Assembly (NCBI GenBank): GCA_016196035.1
Contig: JACPYM010000064.1
Location: forward strand, 62,001-126,000
From: Acidobacteriota bacterium
Lineage (GTDB): Bacteria; Acidobacteriota; Blastocatellia; RBC074
Length of the DNA stretch: 64,000 nt
Reading direction: 5' to 3'
Notes under the pieces: model-generated
Database searches by the model: none
Seen by the model: only the letters and a program-made list of their open reading frames with translations
What the model was told of the DNA's origin: nothing
Shown: one piece after another, positions 18,807 through 27,262 of the stretch
How positions within the stretch are numbered: position 1 is the first letter of the stretch
Layout of the letters: every line of letters starts with the position of its first letter
Position numbers and translations under genes: made by a program

Positions 18807-19949
18807 TCAAACCGTTTGCAACAAGCGTGTCAGTAATGCGGCGCGCCGGGGGATGTCGCTGACGATGATGTGCTCGTGATCGGCGTGCGCGCCCGCGCCA
18901 TCCACGCCTAGCCCGTCCAGCGTCGGCACCCCCAGCGCCGCCGTAAAATTGCCGTCTGAGCCGCCACCGACGACACCATCTTTCAACTCGAACCCAAGCT
19001 CGCCAGCCAGGCCGCGTGCGTGTTCAAACAGGGCTAAATTTTGCGGCGAACGCGGCATGGGCGGACGATTGATGCCGCCACCGATCTCAAGCTGCGCTTC
19101 AGGCAGAATCGGTTTAAGGCTGCGGATCGCGTTTTCCAGATATGCTCCATCGGCCTGCGTCCAAAAACGCACGTCAATGCTGGCCGTCGCTTCCGCTGGC
19201 ACGACATTGGTCGTCGTGCCGCCGTTAAAAACGCCGACATTGACCGTCGTGCCGCGCTCGTAATCATTCAGTGCGGCCAGTTGCAATGTCTGCTGCGCCA
19301 ACTCAACGATGGCGTTGACGCCTTTGCTGGGGTCAAGCCCCGCATGCGCCGCCCGGCCCAGGGCACGCAAGGAAAACACGCCTATCCCTTTACGACCTGT
19401 TTTGACGATGCCGCCGGGAATGGGCGGTTCCAGCACTAAGGCCGCCGCCGCATGCACGGCCTCCGCTTCGACCAAACTGCGTGAGGTGCGACTGCCGATC
19501 TCTTCATCGCAAGTCAGCAAGATGGTCAGGGGCCGTTGCGTAGCCAGACCTTGCGTTTTGATCGTGCGCAGGGCCTCGATCAGACAGGCGATGCCGGATT
19601 TCATATCAAAAATGCCTGGCCCATGTGCCGCGCCGTCAGCGGTGTACCGGAAAGGCATTCGTTGTAGTGTGCCGACCGGCCAGACTGTGTCCAGATGACC
19701 AATCACCAACACGTGTTGCGCATCCGCTGCGTGGCCGAACCCGCAGCGAACGCGCACATGCGTGCCATATCCCGCTTGTGGAAAGGGTTCGACTATCGCG
19801 CCTAATTCCTGAAAAAGAGCGGCAACAAAGGAGGCGATTTCGTTCAACCGCGCTTCTTCACGCGAGGTCGTTTCGCGTTCGACCAGGAGTCGGGTCAATT
19901 CGAGAATGGCGGATTGGCGGTCAGTAAAATGTGTAAGCAAGGATGACAT
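18807..19949 (-). CDS. M20-family metallopeptidase (carboxypeptidase G2/ArgE-like)
   Basis: 380 residues from the ATG at 19949 (M-S-S-L-L-T-H); the frame extends 26 codons upstream with no family similarity. Zinc ligands are visible in V-I-G-H-L-D-T-V-W, the bridging aspartate in [10 protein letters not shown], the catalytic pair in C-D-E-E-I-G-S, and a late histidine in H-A-D-H-E-H. The lid/dimerisation domain (about 165-280) includes G-R-A-A-H-A-G. The family removes C-terminal glutamate or deacylates amino acids in the cytoplasm or periplasm; no signal peptide is present. It is transcribed towards the HD gene's region in the same direction but is separated by the GTCAGTG repeat. Confidence 0.9.
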   Translation of the reverse strand: MSSLLTHFTDRQSAILELTRLLVERETTSREEARLNEIASFVAALFQELGAIVEPFPQAGYGTHVRVRCGFGHAADAQHVLVIGHLDTVWPVGTLQRMPFRYTADGAAHGPGIFDMKSGIACLIEALRTIKTQGLATQRPLTILLTCDEEIGSRTSRSLVEAEAVHAAAALVLEPPIPGGIVKTGRKGIGVFSLRALGRAAHAGLDPSKGVNAIVELAQQTLQLAALNDYERGTTVNVGVFNGGTTTNVVPAEATASIDVRFWTQADGAYLENAIRSLKPILPEAQLEIGGGINRPPMPRSPQNLALFEHARGLAGELGFELKDGVVGGGSDGNFTAALGVPTLDGLGVDGAGAHADHEHIIVSDIPRRAALLTRLLQTV

Positions 19950-20449
19950 AGGAAATGCAGGCCGGGCCTGGTGACTGAATATGGGAGGTGTTGCAAGATC
20001 ACCCCGTTGCGGCCGTTCTTGCAACACCCTGAAAAGCGATGATTCGCCAGTGATTTCGCGGTTTCCCGCAAGTTTGACAAAGCATTTGAATCATGCACAA
20101 TACTCGAAACTCTGACAAGTTCTAACTAGAACCGTTTGCGCAAGCATCAGTATATCAAGCTGCTCCGTCATAGATTCCGTCGTCTCGGCATTTCATCCGT
20201 CGTTCCGCCAAAGACTGTCTCCTGCGAGTTTTGGCTAGCGTCGGCGGCGCGCCGAAGGGTGTGATCGTAATGACTTCCTTGCGGTTGGGGCGAACTGGCT
20301 GCCCAACTCGCACAAGTCAAAACGGGCAAGTTCAACCAGGCGATGCCGCTGCGCTGGCGTAACGTGGGAACATAGGATTCGCCGTCAGAGTCATATATCA
20401 CACCAATTCAAGACACCGATCCGAGGATGAAATGGAGGACCTTTTCAAT
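19950..20449. other. Divergent intergenic region, no gene seen
   Basis: 500 bp between the minus-strand M20 gene and the plus-strand gene at 20450. It is expected to hold both promoters. A single terminus resembling the compound palindromic element (CTAGAACCGTTTGC, from 20126) is present without a partner. A GGAGG at 20434-20438 serves the downstream gene. No RNA or other feature was recognised. Confidence 0.45.
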
Positions 20450-21619
20450 ATGAAGAAGTTGAGCCTTTTGCTAGTGCAGGCGCTGTTGTGGGGCGCGTTT
20501 GCATTTTTGCCGAGCAGCGCCAAGGCGCAGGACAATCCGCAAGCGGAATTTGAACGAACTTGGTATGCGACCTGTTATCCGAAGCCAAAGGATGAGTCGC
20601 CTGAGTGCTATCAAATGTCCAAAGAGCTACGGGCGAAATTCCCGGGCAGTACTTATGTCAAAAATGCCAATGGAATAATTGAGAAAAAAGACTTTGGTGA
20701 GCTTTGGGAAAAGTTCAAAGCAGCGCTTGCCGAATACTATGCCGGGCCGGATAGCCCGAAACTTGAAAAGCTTCTTGGCGCGGGCGACGCCTTCTTAGCC
20801 AAACAACCGGATTACCCTTACGTGGTAGCGCAGCAAGCTTTGGCTGGTAGCAGCGCGGCATTAGGAGAAATGTACAAGGATAAAGAAAAAGCCAAGAGCT
20901 ATATGGAAAAAGCGCTCAAGCTTTTTGATCCTTCGGCTCCTGCGCCAGCCGATGAAGAAGCAAAGAAGCAAACTGCGCAATTCCGTGAGGACATTCAGGC
21001 TCTCGGCAATCAATACCTGGGCTGGTACGTCATCCAAACCAACGGCGACCCGCAGCAGGCGTTGGCCTATTTAGGTAAATCCATCGCGGTCAAAGGCAAA
21101 GACAATATCGGGGTGAAAGACCCGAATAATTATTGGCTGCGTTCCACGATCTACAATGCTGAATACGGAAAACTGAGCAAACAGTATCAAGCCCTGCCCG
21201 ATGACCAAAAAACGGGTGACGCAGGCAAGGAAGTACTCAAACAGATCAACACCGTCGTTGATAAGCTGATCGCGGAATATGCGCGCGTGATTGCCGTGGC
21301 GACCGCGCCATCAGCAAAACCCTTGTTGGATGCGGCCCGCGAATCCTTTAACTCGCTCTGGAAATACCGCACGGATGCACCAGAAAAGGGCGCGGCTTAT
21401 CTGAAAAACTACCAAGCCGACCCGGCGATTCCCGACGTGGAAGTGCCCGCGAAGGCAGAAACTTCGATGGCGCCTCCCACGGGCCCACCGACGACTGGCG
21501 GCCCCGTGAAGCTGAATGCGGGGGCTGGTGGTGCGCCCGGCGGCAGTGGCGCGGTCAATGGGACGAAAGCGGCCCCGGCCAAAGGCAAAGCTGCTCCGGT
21601 CAAAAAGAAACGCCGTTAG
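20450..21619 (+). CDS. Exported TPR-like protein of unknown function
   Basis: 389 residues from ATG 20450 (M-K-K-L-S-L-L-L-V-Q), preferred over ATG 20432 because it gives a compact signal peptide (to about A-K-A-Q) and follows GGAGG. The body is helical with tetratricopeptide-like pairs (Y-P-Y-V-V-A-Q-Q-A-L-A-G; K-A-K-S-Y-M-E-K-A-L-K-L-F; D-P-Q-Q-A-L-A-Y-L-G-K-S-I). It ends in a low-complexity P/G/A/K tail (about 330-389) with a basic K-K-K-R-R terminus. No enzymatic motif is visible. A 14-bp stem follows at 21662-21699, before rnc. Confidence 0.7.
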   Translation: MKKLSLLLVQALLWGAFAFLPSSAKAQDNPQAEFERTWYATCYPKPKDESPECYQMSKELRAKFPGSTYVKNANGIIEKKDFGELWEKFKAALAEYYAGPDSPKLEKLLGAGDAFLAKQPDYPYVVAQQALAGSSAALGEMYKDKEKAKSYMEKALKLFDPSAPAPADEEAKKQTAQFREDIQALGNQYLGWYVIQTNGDPQQALAYLGKSIAVKGKDNIGVKDPNNYWLRSTIYNAEYGKLSKQYQALPDDQKTGDAGKEVLKQINTVVDKLIAEYARVIAVATAPSAKPLLDAARESFNSLWKYRTDAPEKGAAYLKNYQADPAIPDVEVPAKAETSMAPPTGPPTTGGPVKLNAGAGGAPGGSGAVNGTKAAPAKGKAAPVKKKRR

Positions 21620-21661
21620 CCCGGCAACTTTTGCGTGGCGGCTCCCGCGCAAGTAACCTTT

Positions 21662-21699
21662 GCTAAAGCCAGCTCGCCAACGCGGGAGCTGGCTTTAGC
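21662..21699. repeat. 14-bp perfect hairpin upstream of rnc
   Basis: GCTAAAGCCAGCTC at 21662-21675 pairs with 21686-21699 around a 10-nt loop. It sits between the TPR-like gene and the first ATG of the RNase III frame (21701). It may be a terminator or a processing/autoregulatory stem; RNase III in other bacteria cleaves a stem in its own leader. That link is inference only. Confidence 0.6.
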
Positions 21700-21700
21700 T

Positions 21701-22726
21701 ATGATCTCCCCCGGCATTAAAGATTGTGTGATTAACGAAGTAAGCGAAGAAATTGCATTGCCTGCTGGCTCCCTGCCAGCCTCTTTGACAGCCACTCCAG
21801 CGGCCGCTTCATCAGAAGCCGCGACTGATGCGATGGTCAACGAGGTCGGTCTGGAAGTTGCGCCTACCTCTGCTGTCGGCGATGAGGGTGAAGCGATCAC
21901 CTTAACCAGCAAAACCTTTGAAGACTTGCTCACGCAACTCGAAGGGCTGATCCATTACACCTTCCGTGATCGCAACCTGTTACGCCGCTCCTTGACCCAT
22001 CGCTCCTTTGCCAACGAACAAGCAGAACCGCGTCCACCCCATAACGAAGCGTTGGAATTCCTCGGCGATGCCGTGTTGGAATTCCTGATTAGCGCTTGGC
22101 TGTTGGAACTCTACCCGACGCAAAATGAAGGCACATTGTCCAAGCTGCGCGCTTACGCCGTCAGCGCCGTCAATCTGCAAAAACACGCGGTGCGTTTGGG
22201 GTTGGGTGGCTATCTGCTCATCAACCGTGGCGAAGAGAAAACCGGTGGCCGCCACAAGATGGCGTTGCAGGTAGACGCTTACGAAGCGCTGATCGCGGCC
22301 ATCTATCTCGACGGCGGCATCGAAGCCGCGAAAGTATTCATCCGCCGCGAATTCGCCCTGACGTTTTCCATCGTTGACCCGCAAAACCTGGCGATGGCCG
22401 ATTACAAAACGGCCTTGCAAGAGCGCTTGCAATCGCTGGGGCTGCCAACGCCGCAATACGCCATCGTCGAGAGCCTGGGGCCGGATCATCACCGCGTCTT
22501 CCAGATCGAACTGCGCGTCAGCGGCAAATGCATCGCCACCGGCCAAGGCACAACCATCAAAGGCGCGCATCAGGCCGCAGCGCGTTCGGCGCTGGATAAC
22601 CTGACCCAGGAATTGGAGCGCGTGAATTTAATGCCGGAAACACTTGCATCGGCAGAGGACGCCGCACCAGCAGTGCTGGAAGCAGTGATCTTGCCGCTTG
22701 AACCGGAAGCTACGCTAACCGACTAA
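21701..22726 (+). CDS. rnc: Ribonuclease III
   Basis: 341 residues from ATG 21701. The catalytic domain carries the signature [11 protein letters not shown] (about 115-125) and the second acidic motif [14 protein letters not shown]-terminal double-stranded-RNA-binding domain follows ([11 protein letters not shown] to K-G-A-H-Q-A-A-A). It cleaves double-stranded RNA in rRNA and mRNA processing. The N-terminal extension of roughly 70 residues, rich in Ala/Glu/Thr, is longer than usual, so the true start is uncertain: GTG 21635 would read through a hairpin, and ATG 21833 would remove most of the extension. lepB follows 67 bp later, a pairing also known elsewhere. Confidence 0.92.
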   Translation: MISPGIKDCVINEVSEEIALPAGSLPASLTATPAAASSEAATDAMVNEVGLEVAPTSAVGDEGEAITLTSKTFEDLLTQLEGLIHYTFRDRNLLRRSLTHRSFANEQAEPRPPHNEALEFLGDAVLEFLISAWLLELYPTQNEGTLSKLRAYAVSAVNLQKHAVRLGLGGYLLINRGEEKTGGRHKMALQVDAYEALIAAIYLDGGIEAAKVFIRREFALTFSIVDPQNLAMADYKTALQERLQSLGLPTPQYAIVESLGPDHHRVFQIELRVSGKCIATGQGTTIKGAHQAAARSALDNLTQELERVNLMPETLASAEDAAPAVLEAVILPLEPEATLTD

Positions 22727-22793
22727 CTCACTTTTGCGGTGAACCAGGCGGTGCGCCGGTTCGCCAGCAAAGCCTCGAACGTTGCCCAGGATT

Positions 22794-23618
22794 ATGACCG
22801 AACAGGAAACTATCAATGTCACGCCCGCAGGCCAGCCAATGGTCTCGCCCTATTTGCCGTTCGTCTCGAACGCACCGCCCAAATCAGTGTTGCGTGAGTA
22901 TGTCGAACAAGGTTTGATTACCGTCGTCATGGCGCTCTTTCTGATGACCTTCATCGCGCAAGCCGTGCAAGTGCCGACCGGTTCGATGCAAAACAACATC
23001 CACATCGGCGATCACTTCTTCGTCAATAAGTTTCTCTTTGGACGCCCCACACCTATTTTGGGCAAGCTCTTGCCGACGCGCGAGATCAAACGCGGCGACA
23101 TCATCGTCTTCAAATTTCCGCAAGACCCCAAGGTGAATTACGTCAAGCGCGTGGTCGGATTGCCCGGCGACAAAGTCGAAGTCAAAGGCACGCACGTTTT
23201 CGTCAACGGCCAGGAGTTGCCCGAACAGCGCGTCACCATCAACCTGCTCGACACACGCTATTCGTCGCATCCGGAAATCAAGACCGAACCCGCCCCGCCC
23301 GGGGCGCACTATCGCGTCTATTACGACGACCGCGATCACGAACCATCCGAATTCAACGCCGATTCGCAACTGCGTTTCGCTGTGAATGAACCCGCCATCG
23401 TGCCGCCCGACAGTTATTTTGCGATGGGCGACAACCGCGACAACAGTTTGGACAGCCGCTATTGGGGCTTCGTCCCACGCAGCAACATCATCGGTCACGC
23501 GCTCTATGTGTATTGGTCGTTCAATCCAAGCGACCCCGAAACGCCCACGACCGGCAACCGGCTGACCGACATCTTCACGCGCTCGAACTGGCGGCGCACC
23601 GGCACGGCGATCAAATAG
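22794..23618 (+). CDS. lepB: Signal peptidase I
   Basis: 274 residues from ATG 22794; TTG 22782 is a weaker alternative. One N-terminal transmembrane helix (I-T-V-V-M-A-L-F-L-M-T-F-I) leads to box B, P-T-G-S-M, with the nucleophile Ser64. The general base Lys118 is in Y-V-K-R-V-V-G-L-P-G-D, and box E, G-D-N-R-D-N-S-x-D-S-R, is present. It cleaves signal peptides from exported proteins at the outer face of the inner membrane. It is probably co-transcribed with rnc. A 21-bp inverted repeat follows. Confidence 0.95.
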   Translation: MTEQETINVTPAGQPMVSPYLPFVSNAPPKSVLREYVEQGLITVVMALFLMTFIAQAVQVPTGSMQNNIHIGDHFFVNKFLFGRPTPILGKLLPTREIKRGDIIVFKFPQDPKVNYVKRVVGLPGDKVEVKGTHVFVNGQELPEQRVTINLLDTRYSSHPEIKTEPAPPGAHYRVYYDDRDHEPSEFNADSQLRFAVNEPAIVPPDSYFAMGDNRDNSLDSRYWGFVPRSNIIGHALYVYWSFNPSDPETPTTGNRLTDIFTRSNWRRTGTAIK

Positions 23619-23621
23619 AAG

Positions 23622-23702
23622 TACAGCAACCTTTCCAGGTTGCTGTGGGCTTCCGCTAAGAGCAACCAGCGAGGAACCCAACAACCTGGAAAGGTTGCTG
23701 TA
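23622..23702. repeat. Perfect 21-bp inverted repeat after lepB
   Basis: Arms 23622-23642 (TACAGCAACCTTTCCAGGTT...) and 23682-23702 are exact complements with a 39-nt spacer. It occupies most of the gap between lepB and the next plus-strand gene. It is another member of the palindrome-rich intergenic class; no T-tract follows. Confidence 0.85.
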
Positions 23703-23767
23703 CCGTGTTGCGCTCTTCTCATTTGATTGCGCCGCTTTCCAAAGTACCTCAAGCGGGCTTGTTTGCA

Positions 23768-25069
23768 ATGAGCCAACCATCCAACGATCCAAAAGCTTCC
23801 ACTTCCCTGCCGCTCATTCTGGTGGCGGGGATTTTTCTCATCTACTACCTTTCCAATCCGCTCACCGGCGAGTTTTACGATTACACGCTGCGCATCGCCT
23901 CCGCCCTGCTACAAGGCCGCCTGGGCGAAACCGAAGCGCCGCCGACGTGGCTGAGCGAGATGATCCCGCACAACGGCCAGTATTATTCGGCCTTCCCGCT
24001 CGGCAGTGTCTTGACGATGCTGCCGCTCGCGTTGCTAAAAAAACTGCACCTCGTTCAAGCCTTTCCCGGCGTTACGCTCGCGGCCCTAACGGCCAGCGTG
24101 TCCGCCTACTTCCTCTATCTGCTTTCCGCCAAGTATCAAGACGCCGGGCCGCGCCGCCTCGTGTTGATCCTCTTTCCGCTGCTGGGCACCTGGATGTGGG
24201 CGAACCTGGCGTTTGCGGGCGCGTGGCATATTGCGCTTGGCGTAGCGGTCGCTGCCCAACTGGGCGCGCTCTATTTCACGCTCATCCGTTTCAACCCGCT
24301 GGCTGCCGGCTTTTGCTTCGCCCTCGCCTTTGGCAACCGCACTGAAATCCTGCTGCTCGCGCCACTGTTCTATTACCTGCTGTATCGCCACCAACGACAG
24401 CCAGAAAGGCACCCGCGAAGAAATGAAGAACACGAAGGCTCCGCATACACGCCTTCTTTCTCTTCCTTCCTTTCTTCGTTTACTTCGTTTCTTCGTGGCG
24501 AACGTTTTGTCAGCGCCGCCATTGTCTTCTCGCTTTTCCCTTTCCTGCTCGGCGTCGCCACGCTGGCTTACAACTACGCGCGGTTCGGTTCATTGCTGGA
24601 TTTCGGCTATGCCCGCATCCCGAAAGTGCTGGAAGAACCTTGGTATCGGTACGGCATCTTTTCGCTGCACGCCATCCCGCTCAACTTTCAGGAAATGCTG
24701 CTGACACCGTGGCGGCGCCTCCCGACGTATCCCTATCTCGTCCCGACCGGCTTCGGCGGTTCGATCCTGCTCAGCAGCCCGTACCTGCTCTTTCTCTTTC
24801 GCTGCGGATCCAAAGACGCGACGTTGAAATGGCTGGCGTGGGCGGCCATCGCGGTGCTGACCTTTGTGCTCTGGTGCCACGGCAATCCGGGCGGCTGGCA
24901 GTTCTCTTACCGTTACGCGATGGTGCTGTTGCCGTGGATGTTTGTGGTCTTGCTGGAAAGCAGCCCAAAGAAAGTCTCATGGCTTGAAGCGCTGCTGTTC
25001 GTGGCGTCGGTGGCGATCAGTGGCTGGGGGACGTATTTGTTTTTGCGGACGGAATATATGCGCCCGTAA
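23768..25069 (+). CDS. Polytopic membrane protein, possibly a GT-C-type glycosyltransferase
   Basis: 433 residues from ATG 23768 (M-S-Q-P-S-N). There are about nine hydrophobic segments, beginning [14 protein letters not shown], with acidic residues in the first outer loop (G-E-F-Y-D-Y-T-L-R). This pattern recalls lipid-linked-sugar GT-C transferases, but no family signature is certain. Residues of about 216-245 are encoded by a palindromic repeat inserted in frame (24414-24500), giving a polar Arg/Glu/Ser-rich loop between membrane segments. The Rpn-like gene starts 25 bp downstream. Confidence 0.6.
   Translation: MSQPSNDPKASTSLPLILVAGIFLIYYLSNPLTGEFYDYTLRIASALLQGRLGETEAPPTWLSEMIPHNGQYYSAFPLGSVLTMLPLALLKKLHLVQAFPGVTLAALTASVSAYFLYLLSAKYQDAGPRRLVLILFPLLGTWMWANLAFAGAWHIALGVAVAAQLGALYFTLIRFNPLAAGFCFALAFGNRTEILLLAPLFYYLLYRHQRQPERHPRRNEEHEGSAYTPSFSSFLSSFTSFLRGERFVSAAIVFSLFPFLLGVATLAYNYARFGSLLDFGYARIPKVLEEPWYRYGIFSLHAIPLNFQEMLLTPWRRLPTYPYLVPTGFGGSILLSSPYLLFLFRCGSKDATLKWLAWAAIAVLTFVLWCHGNPGGWQFSYRYAMVLLPWMFVVLLESSPKKVSWLEALLFVASVAISGWGTYLFLRTEYMRP
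24414..24500. repeat. Palindromic repeat inserted in frame within a coding region
   Basis: Left arm 24414-24438 (CGCGAAGAAATGAAGAACAC...) and right arm 24474-24498 (ends TTCTTCGTGG) pair imperfectly. The CTTCGTTTACTTCGTTTCTT word is typical of an intergenic repeat family. Here it lies inside the membrane-protein gene and keeps the frame, coding for a polar loop. Confidence 0.65.
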
Positions 25070-25093
25070 CAGCCTTACACAGCGGAGCAAGCC

Positions 25094-26176
25094 ATGTCTC
25101 AACTCAACAACCCGCACGACAAATTTTTCAAAGCCACCTTTGGACGGCCTGAAGTCGCGGCTGAGGTGCTCGCGCATTACCTGCCCGCCGCAACGGCGGC
25201 GGCGCTGGAATTGCGCGCACCCGCATTGGTCAAAGACTCGTTCGTGGATGACGAGTTGCAGGAACATTACTCCGACCTGCTTTACCGCGTGCGGCTCAAA
25301 CGCGGCGGCGCGGCTTATGTCTATTTGCTCTTCGAGCACAAGAGCGCACCGGATGAACTGGTCGCCTTTCAAGTGCTGCGTTACAAAGTGCGGATTTGGG
25401 AACGGTTGGCGCGCGCCAAGCCACGCAAGCTGCCGCTGATCGTGCCGCTCGTGTTTTACCACGGGCGCAAACGTTGGCGCGTCCCGCGCAGTTTCGGCGC
25501 GCTGTTGGAAGGCGGCGAACTCGCCGGGCTGCGCCAATACGTGGACGAATCGGAATATCTGCTGCTCGACCTCTCAGCCTTCAGCGCGGCGGAGCTGGTC
25601 GGCGCGGCGTTCACCCGCGTCGCCTTGCTGGTGTTGAAATACGCTTTTGAAGACCAGTTGCTCGCGCGGCTGCCAGAGATCGTGCGGCTCTTGCCCATCT
25701 GGGAGCAGAGTGCGTTAGAATACTTTGCCACCGTGCTCCGCTACGTTTCGGAGATCACGCGCCCCTTGACCAGACACGAATTTGAGGAACTGAAAACAGC
25801 GTTCCCCACAGAAACCGGAGAGATTATGGAAACAATGGCTTCCGCTTGGGTCAAAGAAGGTTTGCAAAAGGGCCGGCAAGAAGGCTTGCAACAAGGCCGG
25901 CAAGAAGGTCGGCAGGAAGGCCGGCAGGAAGGCCGGCAGGAAGGTCGGCAAGAAGGTTGGCAGGAGGGCTTGCAACAAGGCCGGCAAGAGGCGGCGCTCA
26001 CCTTCACGTTGCGTTTACTGGAACATCAAATCGGCGCGGTGGGCGCGCGCACGGCCGCGCGTTTGCGCAAGCTTTCCTTTGAGCAACTGATGGAACTCGG
26101 CGAGGCGCTGCTGGAATTCAAGTCGGCCAAAGACCTGTCCGCCTGGCTACGGGCGAAGGCGGAAAAAACTGCGTGA
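25094..26176 (+). CDS. Rpn-family recombination-promoting nuclease/putative transposase
   Basis: 360 residues. The N-terminus H-D-K-F-F-K-A-T-F-G is the Rpn/YhgA (transposase_31) hallmark. PD-(D/E)xK nuclease residues are seen in H-Y-S-D-L-L-Y and L-F-E-H-K-S. A flexible G-R-Q-E-G repeat region (about 260-299) joins it to a C-terminal DUF4351-like helical domain (L-L-E-H-Q-I-G-A-V). E. coli RpnA-type proteins are DNA endonucleases linked to RecA-independent recombination; recent work links them to phage defence. It sits directly beside a palindrome of the RAYT family, at the border of the accessory region. Confidence 0.88.
   Translation: MSQLNNPHDKFFKATFGRPEVAAEVLAHYLPAATAAALELRAPALVKDSFVDDELQEHYSDLLYRVRLKRGGAAYVYLLFEHKSAPDELVAFQVLRYKVRIWERLARAKPRKLPLIVPLVFYHGRKRWRVPRSFGALLEGGELAGLRQYVDESEYLLLDLSAFSAAELVGAAFTRVALLVLKYAFEDQLLARLPEIVRLLPIWEQSALEYFATVLRYVSEITRPLTRHEFEELKTAFPTETGEIMETMASAWVKEGLQKGRQEGLQQGRQEGRQEGRQEGRQEGRQEGWQEGLQQGRQEAALTFTLRLLEHQIGAVGARTAARLRKLSFEQLMELGEALLEFKSAKDLSAWLRAKAEKTA
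25870..25989 (+). repeat. 12-bp tandem repeat coding for G-R-Q-E / G-x-Q-x
   Basis: About ten units of the type GGCCGGCAAGAA (Gly-Arg-Gln-Glu) run through the linker of the Rpn-like gene. Unit length is a multiple of three, so copy-number change would keep the frame and alter linker length. This is common in Rpn proteins. Confidence 0.85.
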
Positions 26177-26181
26177 TCCTT

Positions 26182-26272
26182 GCGGTACCGCGCGCGTGAG
26201 CAAGCGGCACCTGCATCATTGAACCAATGTGCCGTACTTGACGAACCGCTTGCTGACGCGCGCGGTACCGTT
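26182..26272. repeat. RAYT-family palindrome, copy B (downstream of the RAYT gene)
   Basis: Arms 26182-26207 and 26246-26272 (word GGTACCGCGCGCGTGAGCAA) pair with one central mismatch (GAGC vs GACG side). It lies 6 bp past the stop of the tyrosine transposase gene and 5 bp past the end of the Rpn-like gene. It lacks the outer TA-flanked ends found in copies A and E. Confidence 0.85.
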
Positions 26273-26278
26273 CCGGCA

Positions 26279-26818
26279 TCAGTCTTCTTCTTTTTCCCAC
26301 GCGGCAAAATTCGGCAACTCATCGCCCTGGCAATTGAGCACGTAGTCTATGGCGCAAGCCAAGCTGTGTGGCGTCCAGAGCCAGCGGGTGCTGCCGTGGC
26401 GCGACCACGGTTTTTGATCGGGCGGCAACACACCGGCCTCGCGCATGCGCCGAGTGGCGTAGGCTTTCAGGTCGTTCATCGCGTCTTCAGGTTCGCGGCC
26501 TGCCGTGATTACGCTGTGGACGTGATTGGTGCGCACATTGAGCGCGTGCAACAACCACTGGCGCTGCTGGCAGACTTCGCGCACCGTCTGCTCAACCACC
26601 GTGCGACGTGCCGTGTCGAGCGTCACCGGCGCGCGGTTAAGCCGCTGGAACTCTTCGTATTCACGCAACTCATCGTGGGAAAGAAAGGGCGTGCCGTAGC
26701 GATTGTGCGACCGGTCTACTGACCCGCGCGCATCACCGTGCAGCCAGGTGCCATAACAACGGAAGGAGATAAAGTAGGCCAAGGGCCGAGCAGCTTCGTC
26801 AAACTCACGTTTGGGCAT
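26279..26818 (-). CDS. REP-associated tyrosine transposase (RAYT, Y1_Tnp/IS200-like)
   Basis: 179 residues from ATG 26818, which has GGGAGGTC 5-12 nt upstream; longer in-frame starts run into the palindrome. Domain Y1_Tnp: an HUH metal site H-V-H in the context T-N-H-V-H-S-V, and the probable catalytic tyrosine in A-I-D-Y-V-L-N-C-Q. The N-terminus Y-F-I-S-F-R-C-Y-G-T-W-L-H-G matches the family. RAYTs are single-copy, domesticated relatives of IS200/IS605 transposases that act on palindromic REP sequences as single-stranded DNA. The gene is flanked on both sides by the same long palindrome (26182-26272 and 26849-27095), as expected for a RAYT with its cognate REPs. It appears intact. Confidence 0.88.
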   Translation of the reverse strand: MPKREFDEAARPLAYFISFRCYGTWLHGDARGSVDRSHNRYGTPFLSHDELREYEEFQRLNRAPVTLDTARRTVVEQTVREVCQQRQWLLHALNVRTNHVHSVITAGREPEDAMNDLKAYATRRMREAGVLPPDQKPWSRHGSTRWLWTPHSLACAIDYVLNCQGDELPNFAAWEKEED

Positions 26819-26848
26819 GTATGACCTCCCTGCAAAGCGGGACAGCGC

Positions 26849-27095
26849 GGGGACGGTACCGCGCGAGGACGGTACCGCGCACGTGAGCAAGCGGCCTCTG
26901 ACAAGCAAACCCACTGGCCGCAAGCCGGGCCAACAGCGGCGCCATCAAATCACACCTACTGGCCGACGGCCAAGCCTCAGCAGTAGCCCTATCACTCCAC
27001 TCGCAGGTGGAGCAGGCCAATCACCCTCACTATCTGAGTAGCCAAGGTGCCGCTTGCTGACGCGCGCGGTACCGTCCCCGCGCGGTACCGTCCCC
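26849..27095. repeat. RAYT-family palindrome, copy C (upstream of the RAYT gene), with duplicated arm ends
   Basis: Left arm 26849-26894 and right arm 27050-27095 pair over about 46 bp with few mismatches. Each arm carries the unit GGGGACGGTACCGCGCG twice in tandem or near-tandem. The 155-bp centre is longer than in other copies (about 38-46 bp). It lies 30 bp upstream of the RAYT start and ends exactly where the avd-like fragment ends. The RAYT promoter may lie inside it. Confidence 0.85.
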
Positions 27096-27096
27096 A

Positions 27097-27237
27097 TCAG
27101 ACTCTGGTAATGATGCGTTCGCCCAGCGTGTAGCGATGATCACGCGGCGGGTGGTTGAGCAGGGGCACATACCACAACACCAAGTCGCGCGTTTGTTCGA
27201 TTAGGGGCAATTCTCCGGGTGGAGTTTTCTTTTTCAA
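27097..27237 (-). pseudogene. avd: Truncated avd-like gene (diversity-generating retroelement accessory protein)
   Basis: 46 codons from a TTG at 27237, preceded by GAGGGGGTG, to a TGA at 27097-27099. The product contains [19 protein letters not shown] and [12 protein letters not shown]. This is the hallmark of the four-helix-bundle Avd family, usually about 120 residues, so only the first helix and a half remain. The fragment breaks off at the edge of palindrome copy C. Avd normally binds the DGR reverse transcriptase and is required for mutagenic retrohoming. Its position directly after the FGE-fold target gene is the standard DGR order. Recognition is by motif memory, without alignment. 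Confidence 0.75.
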
Positions 27238-27262
27238 TTCTTGCCACCCCCTCAAAAAATTT

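Noticed and set aside
26819-26923. Upstream extension of the RAYT gene
   Set aside because: It reads into palindrome copy C; ATG 26818 has a strong ribosome-binding site and the family N-terminus.
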